This document shows positions 43,916-52,150 of a DNA stretch of 64,000 bases, one piece after another; positions within the stretch are counted from its first letter, which is position 1, and every line of letters starts with the position of its first letter. The notes under the pieces were generated by a model that was given only the letters and a program-made list of their open reading frames with translations, made no database searches and was not told the DNA's origin. The translations under genes and the position numbers were made by a program. This stretch comes from Maricaulis sp048270095 (GTDB taxonomy: Bacteria > Pseudomonadota > Alphaproteobacteria > Caulobacterales > Maricaulaceae): NCBI RefSeq assembly GCF_048270095.1, contig NZ_JBLWTL010000012.1, positions 1-64,000 on the forward strand, written 5' to 3'.

Positions 43916-44110
43916 ATCGGGTCGGCGCAGATGCCGCATCGCGCTCTGTTCGGCGGACTGAATCTCATCGGGAATCTCCGTCTGCGCAGGTGCTTCAAAC
44001 GGTTACGCTCATAAATTCAATGAGATGGTATCGGCCAAGACCCGCCCCTGGGGCCAGTGGCGCGCAATCGGTCACGGCATGACCGGGGATGCGAGCATCG
44101 GAACACCCTC

Positions 44111-44142
44111 TGGGGTCATCTCCGGCTGGGGTCATCTCCGGC
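44111..44142 (+). repeat. 16-bp perfect tandem duplication
   Basis: TGGGGTCATCTCCGGC occurs twice without a gap at 44111-44126 and 44127-44142. Confidence 0.85.
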
Positions 44143-44402
44143 CCAAGGCCGTGCGCCCGATCCGGGGTCGACTGGACAGACACGCGGCCGCGCTGTGACG
44201 CGCGCCATGCGGGCGATGACGGAGAGGTCGAGTCTCAGCTCGTGGCTCGGCAGGCTTTTCCGATTGGCCCATGATGACGGGCCGAAACCGTAACCATTAA
44301 TTGCCGCCGTGATCCCCGCCGCAGCCCATTTTGCCAGATTGGCGGGCGTGCGGTTGGGGGAGTGCCGGGATGCGGGCCCGGCCGGGCCTGGTCGCTTTCG
44401 CG

Positions 44403-44804
44403 CTACCGGATCGGCGTGGATGTGTCCGCGGTGGCGGCGGCTTCTTCCGCTGCGCGTTGCTCGATCAGTGCGCGCGCGGCGTCGACGCTCTCTACGGGCT
44501 CGATTGTGTCGATGGCACAGCGGCTACCCTCGCGCGTCGAAACATATTCGAGGAAGGGCGTGTAGAGCGTCGTCGTTGAAGGGAAGCTGAGGCTGACCTG
44601 GACGCCGTGACGCAAGCCCGCGCAGCGGCTGCGCATGGTGACAAGGTGGTGACGATTCGGGCCGCCATTGAGGACCAGGTGCTCGTTATCAATGACGCTG
44701 TAGCCAGAGATGTTGACGAGACGGATGCGCTCTGCAGCAGCCGGGGCGCTCAGCGCCATCAGGCCGGCTAGTGCGGCGGCGGCGGTAATCAGTGTTCGGT
44801 TCAT
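44403..44804 (-). CDS. Small secreted protein, DUF6491-like
   Basis: A 133-residue protein with a signal peptide ending at APAAAE, so periplasmic. The mature part has a beta-strand pattern with two cysteines (RSRCAGL and SRCAIDTIEPV), in the arrangement of the DUF6491 family as I remember it; the function is not known. The C-terminal 35 residues are Ala/Glu-rich and probably helical. The start at 44804 is set by the signal peptide; the frame continues to 44870. It is divergent from the transglycosylase gene. Confidence 0.75.
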   Translation of the reverse strand: MNRTLITAAAALAGLMALSAPAAAERIRLVNISGYSVIDNEHLVLNGGPNRHHLVTMRSRCAGLRHGVQVSLSFPSTTTLYTPFLEYVSTREGSRCAIDTIEPVESVDAARALIEQRAAEEAAATADTSTPIR

Positions 44805-44910
44805 CTTCGACTCCGCTATCTGTTGCCACGCGAGTAGACAGCATTTCTCCGCCGCCAACAAGCTGATCACCTTTAGCGTGTATTACCAGCACCAGCAAGC
44901 CCAATCATCG

Positions 44911-44925
44911 TTAACGCGCGGTTAG
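44911..44925 (+). promoter_or_regulatory. CtrA-like box upstream of the transglycosylase gene
   Basis: TTAA-N7-TTAG, one base from the Caulobacter CtrA consensus TTAA-N7-TTAA, lies 58 bases upstream of the start codon. The PleA-type gene is a plausible cell-cycle target. The evidence is the motif alone. Confidence 0.45.
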
Positions 44926-44982
44926 GCGTCGCGGCGCGATGCTTGTCCACGAATCGATTTAGCCAAATTGCGGAGGTCTGAC

Positions 44983-45783
44983 GTGGTCAGCCCGATTGAA
45001 GTAAGCCAGCAGGAATCCACGACGCGCCTGATCCGTCAGGCTGCGCAGGAGACCGGTACCGATTTCAACTTTCTGCTGCGCACGGCCGCACGGGAAAGCA
45101 ATTTCGACGCCGGCGCCCAGGCTTCGACCTCCAGTGCGGCGGGCATGTATCAGTTCATCGAGCAGACCTGGCTGGGCGTGATGCAGCGCCATGGCGCCGA
45201 GCACGGGCATGGCGATGCGGCGCAATCCATCACCCGGGACCAGAGCGGCCGCCTGGCTGTCTCCGACCCGGCCGAGCGGTCGCGGATCCTGGATCTCCGT
45301 TTCGATCCTGAAACGGCGGCGCGGATGGCTGGTGAACTGGCTTCGGAGAACGCCCAGGTCATCGAAACCCGGCTGGGGCGGCCAGCCTCGGGCGGTGAAC
45401 TCTATGCCGCCCATTTTCTCGGTGCCCATGGCGCGGCAGGCCTGATTGCCGCCGCGGAACGTTCGCCCAGCGTCCCGGCCGATGAGCTTTTCCCCCAGGC
45501 TGCGCAGGCGAATCGGCCGATTTTCTACGACGGGTCGCGGCCGCGTTCGGCGAGTGAGGTTCTTGCCTCGCTGACCCGGGAGCGGCCGGTCGTCAGCCTG
45601 CCGGATACGGGGCCTGCCCAACCGGCTGCGCCCCGGGCTGGCTCGGGCGCGCCGGGCGGACTGTATGCCGGGCCCGTCAATCCGGGTAGCCAGCGCGTCG
45701 GTGATGGTGAGTTGTCCCCGGCCTTGCTGGAAATTCTCGCCTCACTGGATGCGCCGGCCGCAGGACGTGTGCGTGAAACGTAA
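44983..45783 (+). CDS. Lytic transglycosylase, PleA-like
   Basis: A 266-residue protein with an SLT-type muramidase domain in the first 165 residues: catalytic Glu in TAARESNFD, then SSAAGMYQFIEQTWLG and the ELYAAHFLGAHGA block. The rest is a Pro/Ala-rich tail. No signal peptide is evident, as in several flagellum-associated transglycosylases. Caulobacter PleA, needed for flagellum and pilus assembly, is the nearest relative by organisation, which is inference. The GTG at 44983 has CGGAGGT six bases upstream; a TTG at 44968 is the longer choice. Confidence 0.85.
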   Translation: MVSPIEVSQQESTTRLIRQAAQETGTDFNFLLRTAARESNFDAGAQASTSSAAGMYQFIEQTWLGVMQRHGAEHGHGDAAQSITRDQSGRLAVSDPAERSRILDLRFDPETAARMAGELASENAQVIETRLGRPASGGELYAAHFLGAHGAAGLIAAAERSPSVPADELFPQAAQANRPIFYDGSRPRSASEVLASLTRERPVVSLPDTGPAQPAAPRAGSGAPGGLYAGPVNPGSQRVGDGELSPALLEILASLDAPAAGRVRET

Positions 45784-45801
45784 ATGGATCGGAGTGCCGA
45801 C

Positions 45802-45840
45802 AAGCTTTCATTAAGCATGTCGGCGTTAAGCTTCATTAAG
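45802..45840 (+). promoter_or_regulatory. Direct repeat with TTAAG cores upstream of a DUF2336 gene
   Basis: AAGCTTTCATTAAG (45802-45815) and AAGCTTCATTAAG (45828-45840) are near-identical direct copies, and a further TTAAG lies between at 45826. The three TTAA cores are 24 to 53 bases before the ATG. The spacing does not match the CtrA box exactly (N6 rather than N7 for the closest pair). Confidence 0.45.
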
Positions 45841-45863
45841 TTCTGAAAGAATTCGGGAAAACC

Positions 45864-47000
45864 ATGACCGTCATTGCGCTGCGAAATCGCCTGACTGAAA
45901 CCGATGTCCGCCGCCTGGTGCGGGGACAAACGGATGAAGAGCGAGCCTTGGCGGCACGCAAGATCTGCCATCGTATCGACGCTGCAACCCTGTCCGATGT
46001 TGAGCGCGCAGCGGCCCATGACATTCTTGACCTGATCGCGCGCGATGCGGCCGAGCTGGTTCGCCGGTCGCTTGCAGTGACGCTGCGCCAGTCGCCTAAC
46101 CTACCCCACGACATTGCCGTTAAGCTCGCATCAGACGTCGACTCTGTTGCTGCTCCCGTGCTGCTATCCTGCCCTTCGCTGACCGATGAGGATCTGATCG
46201 AAGTCCTTCACGGGGCGAGTTCGGCGAAGTTTTGCGCCGTGGCCGCCCGCGACCAGGTTTCGGCGATTGTGGTGCACGAAATTCTCGACTCCAAGGATGA
46301 GGTCGCGGTGGGTCTCGCCGCCTCCAATGACGGTGCCGAGTTCGACGAGGCTGCCTATCAGCGGGCCTTTGCTGAATTCTGCGAGTGCCAGGCGGTGATG
46401 GACGCATTTGTCGCCCGGTCCCACCTGCCGCTCGATATCACCGAACGCCTCATTTCGCACATCAGTGACCAGGCGCTTGACCGTCTCGTCAAGAATCATG
46501 CCCTGCCGCCGCAGCTCGCGGTCGAGATCGCCGAGGGCGCGCGTGAGCGCGCGACGATCGACCTGGTGGACCAGGCGGGCCTGGCGCATGATCCGAAGCA
46601 TTTCGTGCAGCAATTGCGGATGAATAGCCGGCTGACGCCGTCCCTGATCCTGCGGGCCCTGTTTCGCGGGCATGTCTCCTTCGTCGAGCATGCCTTTGCC
46701 GAATTGTCAGGATTGCCGCACGCCAAGGCCTGGCTGCTGGTTCATGATGCCGGGCCATTGGGCCTGCGCGCGATCTATGACCGGACCGGCATGCCGCCGC
46801 GTCTTTATCCGGCGATCCGGGCCGGCCTCGATGTCTATCATTCAACCGAGATGCCCCATGACGGCGAGAGCCGTGAACACTTCCGCCGCGTCCTGGCGGA
46901 GCGGGCCATTACGCGGTTCCAGGGGATTCCCGAGGAAGATCTGGATTACATGCTGCGGCGCTTCGCCGAGGATGCTCAGCCCCTGGCGGCGGCGGGCTGA
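45864..47000 (+). CDS. DUF2336 domain-containing protein
   Basis: A 378-residue, almost entirely helical protein with the HEAT-like repeat pattern of DUF2336 (for example RRSLAVTLRQSPNLPHDIA and HLPLDITERLISHISDQAL). DUF2336 proteins are alphaproteobacterial and often encoded near two-component genes, but have no settled function. There are no membrane segments, so it is cytoplasmic. Its 3' end overlaps the convergent HPt gene by 25 bases, and a second DUF2336 gene lies about 2 kb away at 48892-49950. Confidence 0.88.
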   Translation: MTVIALRNRLTETDVRRLVRGQTDEERALAARKICHRIDAATLSDVERAAAHDILDLIARDAAELVRRSLAVTLRQSPNLPHDIAVKLASDVDSVAAPVLLSCPSLTDEDLIEVLHGASSAKFCAVAARDQVSAIVVHEILDSKDEVAVGLAASNDGAEFDEAAYQRAFAEFCECQAVMDAFVARSHLPLDITERLISHISDQALDRLVKNHALPPQLAVEIAEGARERATIDLVDQAGLAHDPKHFVQQLRMNSRLTPSLILRALFRGHVSFVEHAFAELSGLPHAKAWLLVHDAGPLGLRAIYDRTGMPPRLYPAIRAGLDVYHSTEMPHDGESREHFRRVLAERAITRFQGIPEEDLDYMLRRFAEDAQPLAAAG

Positions 47001-47500
47001 GCTTCGTCCTTCCAGGGTGCCGCGAATTCTTCTGCCATGAGTGCAAGCTGATCAGCCAGTTCGGCGGCGACCGGATCGGAGCTGTCACGGATATTCTGCA
47101 CCAGGGCCGCGCGGATCGCATTCACATGCGCCAGCACGAGGCCGATTGGAGCCACGGCGCGCTTCTCCGGCATGTCGATCATCTTGGTCATGGATGAGGC
47201 GATGCGGGTGATGATCGGGAAATCATAGGTCGAGCCGAGGCCGCGCAGATCGTGGGCACGGATGAAAAGCTCTTCACCTTCCGAGCCCTTCAGCCCTTCC
47301 TTGCGCGCAATACTGGCTGACTTCTCGAGCTTTTCGACCTCATCCTCGAGCCAGAGTGCGAAGTCCGATCGCATATCATTGAGCGCGTTGTCGGCCTTCT
47401 CGATGAGGTGCAGGTCGGCGGCACCAATCGGCCCACCGATCTTGATCTGCAGCATGTTGGGCGCGGCAATCATTTCGACATCAGGATTGATCTTGGCCAT
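46976..47500 (-). CDS. HPt domain phosphotransfer protein
   Basis: A 174-residue, mostly helical protein with a histidine phosphotransfer site: His83 in RAHDLRGLGSTYDFP, within a four-helix HPt bundle of about 110 residues. It would pass phosphate to or from a receiver. The ATG at 47500 lies 13 bases after the stop of the receiver gene, so the two are co-transcribed and probably partners. The longer frame to 47608 would overlap that gene. Confidence 0.85.
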   Translation of the reverse strand: MAKINPDVEMIAAPNMLQIKIGGPIGAADLHLIEKADNALNDMRSDFALWLEDEVEKLEKSASIARKEGLKGSEGEELFIRAHDLRGLGSTYDFPIITRIASSMTKMIDMPEKRAVAPIGLVLAHVNAIRAALVQNIRDSSDPVAAELADQLALMAEEFAAPWKDEAQPAAARG

Positions 47501-47513
47501 GCGTGAGATCCTC

Positions 47514-48014
47514 TTAGTGGGAAACGGTGAGCTGGGCGGCCGAATGAGACCGGTCAGACCGGTCGGCCTCCCGACGTTCGGGGCCAACATAGGAATCGGT
47601 TTCGACATAGCCCTGATCGCCGGTCAGCACGTCGCGCAGACAGCTGGCGAGGGCGGCAGCCGTAACGGGCTTGATCAGGAAGGCATTGACGCCGGCACGG
47701 CGAGCCTGGCGGATCTTGTCAGTGCCGTCATAGGCCGTCAGCATGATGACGGGCAGGCCGGGGCAGGGGCTGGACACCGGTGAGCGGATGCTGCTGACCA
47801 GGTCGATCCCGTCGCGCGGTTTCATTTTCCAGTCGGTGATGACCAGATCGATCGGCTGGGTCTTCAGGATATCAAGTGCCTGCGCCACTGAACCGGTCTC
47901 GACCACTTTTGCGCAGCCGAAGGCTTGCAGTGAGACCCGGAGGACGCCCCGCAATGCGGCATTGTCGTCCACGACCAGAATACGGGTCTGGGACAGGAGT
48001 GATTCGAGCGCCAT
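47514..48014 (-). CDS. Response regulator receiver protein
   Basis: A 166-residue receiver: VVDDNAA (Asp16-Asp17), phosphorylation site Asp61 in LVITDWKMKPRDG, Thr in MLTAYDG and Lys in FLIKPVTAA. A 40-residue polar tail with several charged residues follows, and no DNA-binding domain is present. The adjacent HPt gene suggests a local phosphorelay. A CtrA-like box lies about 65 bases upstream. Confidence 0.93.
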   Translation of the reverse strand: MALESLLSQTRILVVDDNAALRGVLRVSLQAFGCAKVVETGSVAQALDILKTQPIDLVITDWKMKPRDGIDLVSSIRSPVSSPCPGLPVIMLTAYDGTDKIRQARRAGVNAFLIKPVTAAALASCLRDVLTGDQGYVETDSYVGPERREADRSDRSHSAAQLTVSH

Positions 48015-48073
48015 TTTTATCGTCTCGCCGGTGCGGGTGCGAATTGAGTTACTTGCGTTGACTATAGGGCGGG

Positions 48074-48096
48074 GTGCTTAACACCCCCCTAAGCAC
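48074..48096 (-). promoter_or_regulatory. CtrA-like box within a small inverted repeat
   Basis: GTGCTTA and TAAGCAC form a 7-bp inverted pair. On the minus strand the same bases read TTAG-N7-TTAA, one base from the CtrA consensus. It sits between the NAD kinase stop and the receiver gene, so it could be an operator, a terminator, or both. Confidence 0.45.
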
Positions 48097-48098
48097 AA

Positions 48099-48863
48099 CT
48101 AACTTTCAAACTGTTCTGCCAGGATTCGCTCGGCCAGATCGCGTCCGCGGTCGAACAGGATGGTCAAGGTGACATCATTGGCCTCGACCACTTCAACCCA
48201 GCTCACTTCGCGGAATTCCTGGTTATCGGCAACGGCATGAACCGGGCGCAGGCGTGGTTCGCAAATCTCAAACCCGACCGTGGCGCTGTGCGGCAGGAGC
48301 GCGCCACGCCAGCGGCGCGGGCGGAAGGCGCTGATTGGCGTCAGCGCCAGGACTTTCGAATTCAATGGCAGGATTGGACCATGGGCCGACAGATTATAGG
48401 CGGTCGAGCCCGCCGGTGTGGCGACCAGGACGCCATCGGCCTGTAGCTCGCCCATCCGGGGCCGTCCGTCGATCTTGATGCGGATCTTGGCGGTCTGCCG
48501 CGTGCCGCGTAACAGCGAGACCTCATTGATCGCCAACGCCTGGAACGGGTGGCCATAGACATCTTCGCCGGAGGCCCGCAGCGGATGAAGCCGGGCGTGT
48601 TCGGCGTCACCCAGGCGAGCGAGCAGATCATCCTCGCGGAACTCATTCATCAAAAAGCCGACCGAGCCGAAATTCATGCCGTAGACGCTGGCGCCCGACT
48701 TCATGGCCGCATGAAGCGCATCAAGCATAAGCCCGTCGCCGCCGAGCGCGACGATGACTTCCGCCTCATTCAGATCGACATGACCGTATTGCTGCTCAAG
48801 CCGGGCTTTGGCGGCCTTGGCGTCGGGGCGGGGGCTGGCGAGAAAGGCGAGGGTAGGGGGCAA
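48099..48863 (-). CDS. nadK: NAD kinase
   Basis: Phosphorylates NAD to NADP. About 254 residues from a TTG at 48863. The motifs are complete: VALGGDGLMLDAL, GMNFGSVGFLMNEF, the INEVSLLR nucleotide block and the ATPAGSTAYNLSAHGP loop. The start is unclear: no ATG or GTG lies near the family N-terminus. Eight codons ahead of... the residues ITDAPLPP read like a normal opening with ATA where ATG would be expected at about 48878. The frame is open to 48971 but that part overlaps the DUF2336 gene. Confidence 0.9.
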   Translation of the reverse strand: MPPTLAFLASPRPDAKAAKARLEQQYGHVDLNEAEVIVALGGDGLMLDALHAAMKSGASVYGMNFGSVGFLMNEFREDDLLARLGDAEHARLHPLRASGEDVYGHPFQALAINEVSLLRGTRQTAKIRIKIDGRPRMGELQADGVLVATPAGSTAYNLSAHGPILPLNSKVLALTPISAFRPRRWRGALLPHSATVGFEICEPRLRPVHAVADNQEFREVSWVEVVEANDVTLTILFDRGRDLAERILAEQFES

Positions 48864-48891
48864 GGGGGCGTCCGTTATGACCGGCGCGTAT

Positions 48892-49950
48892 TCAAGACCT
48901 GCTTCCCATCTGACGCAAGGTGTTGGCAGCTTTCTCCGGCCCGTACATGCGGAAGATATTGGCGGCCGCATTCATGGCCTCGCCCTCGAGCTGCTGGTGC
49001 ATGCGGCCATCGCGTTGCAGCGCCCGGTGAATGATCGGGTAGTCAGTGCGATCGAGACCGCAAGCCTGGCAGGCCATTGCAGCCGCGCGCACCCCGCCCA
49101 TGGCCAGCGCCACGCGCCATTGCGCCGGGGTCAAACCGCAAAGCCGGGCGACCGCGTGGTCAAATACCGCGGCCTTGCCGGCGCGCAAGGCCGTCAACGC
49201 GTACTTCCCGGTCAGCGCACCGGATTTCTCGGCCGCGTTGATGGCCCGGATGGCTTCGTCGTCAACGCCGGCAGAGGTCGCGCTCAAGGCCGCCTTGACG
49301 GCGAGGCCTTCGACATAATCCTTGTCGAGGCCGAAGCGCCGGTACAAATCCTCACGCCAGTTTTCCGGCAACATGATGCAGAGCTGTGTCGCATATTCGG
49401 CCGAGAGATCGTGCCGGCGGGCCAGCGCCTCGCGCAGCTTCATATGGTCCTTGGCGACGTTCAGGCAGATGTCGAGCGATGATTCGCTGATCTGTGCGGT
49501 GCAATTATTGGCCAAGGCCCGGAGAATGACGGCCTCGCCTGGCTTGACCAGAACATCGGTTACCGCGAGGCCGAGATTCGGCCGGCTCGCGAGGTGGCGC
49601 CGGTGGTCCACTGAGCCGGTTTCGGCCAGGCTGATCATGTCTTGCTGGGTGAGCCGCGGGCTTTTGCGAATGACCACGCAGGCGGTCTCGATTTCGTCGA
49701 AGGCAAAATGCCGGATCGCGGAATGCGGCGCCCATTCCGATGTCGCCAGTTTTTCCACCATGGCGAGTTTGGTTGGCGCGTCGATCGCGCCCGATAGCGT
49801 GATCAACAACTCGCCCACCACAGGTTCCGCGGAGGGCGCCAGCGGTTGCGCCAGACACATATCCGTGACGCCCATCGCAAGCTGCTGACGCTTGGTGGGG
49901 TCTCGCAATTGTGCGAGTTGGGCTATAGCTTGCGCAGAGTTGCTGACCAT
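48892..49950 (-). CDS. DUF2336 domain-containing protein
   Basis: A 352-residue, helical, cytoplasmic protein of the same family as the one at 45864-47000 (compare APHSAIRHFAFDEIE and the closing helical repeats), but diverged. AGG lies five bases before the ATG at 49950; an ATG at 49986 would add 12 residues. It ends 29 bases before the proposed NAD kinase start, so the two are likely one transcript. The function is unknown; see the finding on the signalling group. Confidence 0.85.
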   Translation of the reverse strand: MVSNSAQAIAQLAQLRDPTKRQQLAMGVTDMCLAQPLAPSAEPVVGELLITLSGAIDAPTKLAMVEKLATSEWAPHSAIRHFAFDEIETACVVIRKSPRLTQQDMISLAETGSVDHRRHLASRPNLGLAVTDVLVKPGEAVILRALANNCTAQISESSLDICLNVAKDHMKLREALARRHDLSAEYATQLCIMLPENWREDLYRRFGLDKDYVEGLAVKAALSATSAGVDDEAIRAINAAEKSGALTGKYALTALRAGKAAVFDHAVARLCGLTPAQWRVALAMGGVRAAAMACQACGLDRTDYPIIHRALQRDGRMHQQLEGEAMNAAANIFRMYGPEKAANTLRQMGSRS

Positions 49951-50043
49951 GGACCTGGCATGAGTTTGCTTGTTCTTGTGTAGCATTAAGGCTGATCGGC
50001 CTTGAAAACTTGTTAATGAGGCTGAACCGGGAGGCAACTGACA

Positions 50044-51309
50044 GTGAAGGACGTGTCCGAACCAATACTCTTGGTTGAATATTCGCGCATTAGAGCGAAC
50101 ACACAAGCAATGGTAGAGCGTCTCGACTGTGAGGACATGGTGATCCAGACCATGCCCGATGTCAGTCCGACCAAGTGGCACCTCGCCCATACCAGCTGGT
50201 TCTGGGAGACATTCCTGCTTCTGGAAGTGCTCGACGGATATCGCGAATATAGTTGCGAATATAATTATTTATTCAATTCTTACTATGACACGATCGGGGC
50301 GCGTCACCCGCGCCATCAGCGCGGCTTCCTGTCCCGGCCGGGGCTGGCAGACGTGCTGGGCTACCGCCGGCATGTCGATGACGCAATGACGCGCCTGCTC
50401 ACGACCCTTGAAGGCGAGGCGCTGGAGCGGCTCGAACCCCTGGTGCGCCTGGGACTGGCGCATGAAGAACAGCACCAGGAGCTCATCCTCACCGACATCA
50501 AGCATGTGCTGTCGCACAATCCGTTTGCGCCAGCAGCGTTTCCGGACACCGGACCGGGCGCGGCGAGCGATGATAGCGGTGCGTCCTGGGTCGGGTTTGA
50601 TGGCGGGCTGTTCGAATTCGGTGTCGAGGGCTTGCCCTTCCAGTTCGACAATGAAGGCCCGCGCCACGAAGCCCTTCTGACCCCTTTCGCCCTGGCGGAC
50701 CGGCCGGTGACGAATGCGGAATATGCGGCCTTTATCCGCGATGGTGGGTATCGCACACCGTCGCTGTGGTTGTCCGATGGCTGGGCGCGCCTGAATGCCG
50801 AAGGCTGGCAGGCACCGCTCTACTGGCGTGAGGACGACGGGGCGTGGCGCGAATTCACCCTGCATGGCGAAGTGACGCCGCGGCCCGATGCGCCGGTCGT
50901 GCATCTCGGCTTCTATGAAGCGGCCGCCTATGCCGAGTGGGCCGGCGCCCGCCTGCCCGGGGAGCGCGAATGGGAACACGCCGCACGGCGCTCTGCTGGC
51001 CCGGACGGGCGTTTTGCAGTCCCGGGCCAGTCGGCCCATCCCGATGTCTGCGGTCCGGGCATTGGCCTGCGCCAGATGTTTGGCGGCGTCTGGGAATGGA
51101 CCCGGTCCGACTATGCGCCCTATCCGCGCTACCGGCCCGCCCCCGGTGCCGTTGGCGAGTACAATGGCAAATTCATGAGCGGCCAATATGTGCTCCGCGG
51201 TGGATCCTGCGCCACATCGAAAGGGCATATCCGCCCGACCTACCGGAATTTCTTCCCGCCGCAGGCGCGCTGGCAGTTTTCAGGCCTGCGGCTGGCAAAG
51301 GACATTTGA
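50044..51309 (+). CDS. egtB: Hercynylcysteine sulfoxide synthase EgtB
   Basis: An iron(II) oxygenase that joins hercynine to glutathione or gamma-glutamylcysteine sulfur in ergothioneine synthesis. The 421 residues comprise an N-terminal DinB-like domain with the iron ligands His49 (HLAHTSWFWE) and His140/His144 (HEEQHQEL), and a C-terminal formylglycine-enzyme-like domain (about 180-420, with RPVTNAEYAAFI, GARLPGEREWEHAA and LRGGSCAT). The GTG start has GGAGG ten bases upstream. The methyltransferase EgtD that usually follows is not here. Confidence 0.93.
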   Translation: MKDVSEPILLVEYSRIRANTQAMVERLDCEDMVIQTMPDVSPTKWHLAHTSWFWETFLLLEVLDGYREYSCEYNYLFNSYYDTIGARHPRHQRGFLSRPGLADVLGYRRHVDDAMTRLLTTLEGEALERLEPLVRLGLAHEEQHQELILTDIKHVLSHNPFAPAAFPDTGPGAASDDSGASWVGFDGGLFEFGVEGLPFQFDNEGPRHEALLTPFALADRPVTNAEYAAFIRDGGYRTPSLWLSDGWARLNAEGWQAPLYWREDDGAWREFTLHGEVTPRPDAPVVHLGFYEAAAYAEWAGARLPGEREWEHAARRSAGPDGRFAVPGQSAHPDVCGPGIGLRQMFGGVWEWTRSDYAPYPRYRPAPGAVGEYNGKFMSGQYVLRGGSCATSKGHIRPTYRNFFPPQARWQFSGLRLAKDI

Positions 51310-51382
51310 CCGAACCCGCCCGGCATCGGATGATTGCCCTCACAAAACATAAAACGACAACACCTTGCGGGAGGTAACGAGC

Positions 51383-52150
51383 ATGGACGATCAAACGACA
51401 ATGTCGGTTCAGGACCAGGTTTCGGCCGAAGAATGGAAAGCGCGCTGTGACCTGGCGGCGCTGTATCGCCTGGTGCGTATGCATGGATGGGATGACCTTT
51501 TCTTCACCCATATCTCGATGCGCGTGCCCGGCCCGGAAGAGCATTTCCTGCTCAATCCCTTCGGTCTTCTCTATGAGGATGTGACGGCGTCCAATCTGGT
51601 CAAGGTTGACCTGGACGGGAATGTGCTTCCACCATCGCGCTATGGCATCAATCCGGCCGGCTTCACCATTCATTCCGCCATTCACGCGGCGCGAGAGGAT
51701 GTGCATGTGGCGTTGCACCTGCATTCCGATGCCGGCGTTGCGGTGGCAGCCCAGAAGGGCGGTCTGAGGCCGATTTCGCAGCTTGCCATGAATGTTTACA
51801 ATGACGTCGCCTATCATGGCTATGAAGGCATTGCCCTGGAAGCCGACGAAAAAGAGCGGCTTGTCGCCGATCTGGGCAGCAAGAATTTGATGATCCTGTC
51901 GAGCCACGGCACTTTGGCAGTTGGCGATCACCCGTTCAGCGCGTATATTCGCATCTACCTACTGGAGCGTGCGTGCCGCATCCAGGTGATGGCGCAAGCT
52001 GGCGGAGAGCTGATCGAATGGGATCAGAAGATGCAAGATCGCGTGTTTGGACAGTCCTCGGAGATCGCCGGCAACGAGTTCTTCAAGGAAATTGCCTGGG
52101 CGGCCCTGCTCGACCGGGTCCGCCGGGAAAGCCCTGGCTTCGACGCCTGA
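51383..52150 (+). CDS. Class II aldolase/adducin family protein
   Basis: A 255-residue zinc enzyme of the class II aldolase fold: acidic residue region FTHISMRVPG, the metal ligands in HLHSDAGVAV (His-x-His) and the later SSHGTLAVG. The group includes sugar-phosphate aldolases and adducin-like proteins of unknown activity; the substrate is not deducible. GGGAGGT lies nine bases before the ATG at 51383. It follows egtB by 73 bases and the next gene begins at its stop codon. Confidence 0.9.
   Translation: MDDQTTMSVQDQVSAEEWKARCDLAALYRLVRMHGWDDLFFTHISMRVPGPEEHFLLNPFGLLYEDVTASNLVKVDLDGNVLPPSRYGINPAGFTIHSAIHAAREDVHVALHLHSDAGVAVAAQKGGLRPISQLAMNVYNDVAYHGYEGIALEADEKERLVADLGSKNLMILSSHGTLAVGDHPFSAYIRIYLLERACRIQVMAQAGGELIEWDQKMQDRVFGQSSEIAGNEFFKEIAWAALLDRVRRESPGFDA

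Larger units (their letters stand above)
43873..44402. other. Gene-free stretch with tandem duplications after tRNA-His
   Basis: No gene is supported in 530 bases; small frames here lack protein character. Two short tandem duplications stand out, listed separately at 43878 and 44111. No copy of the tRNA 3' end (an att remnant) was seen downstream. Confidence 0.55.
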
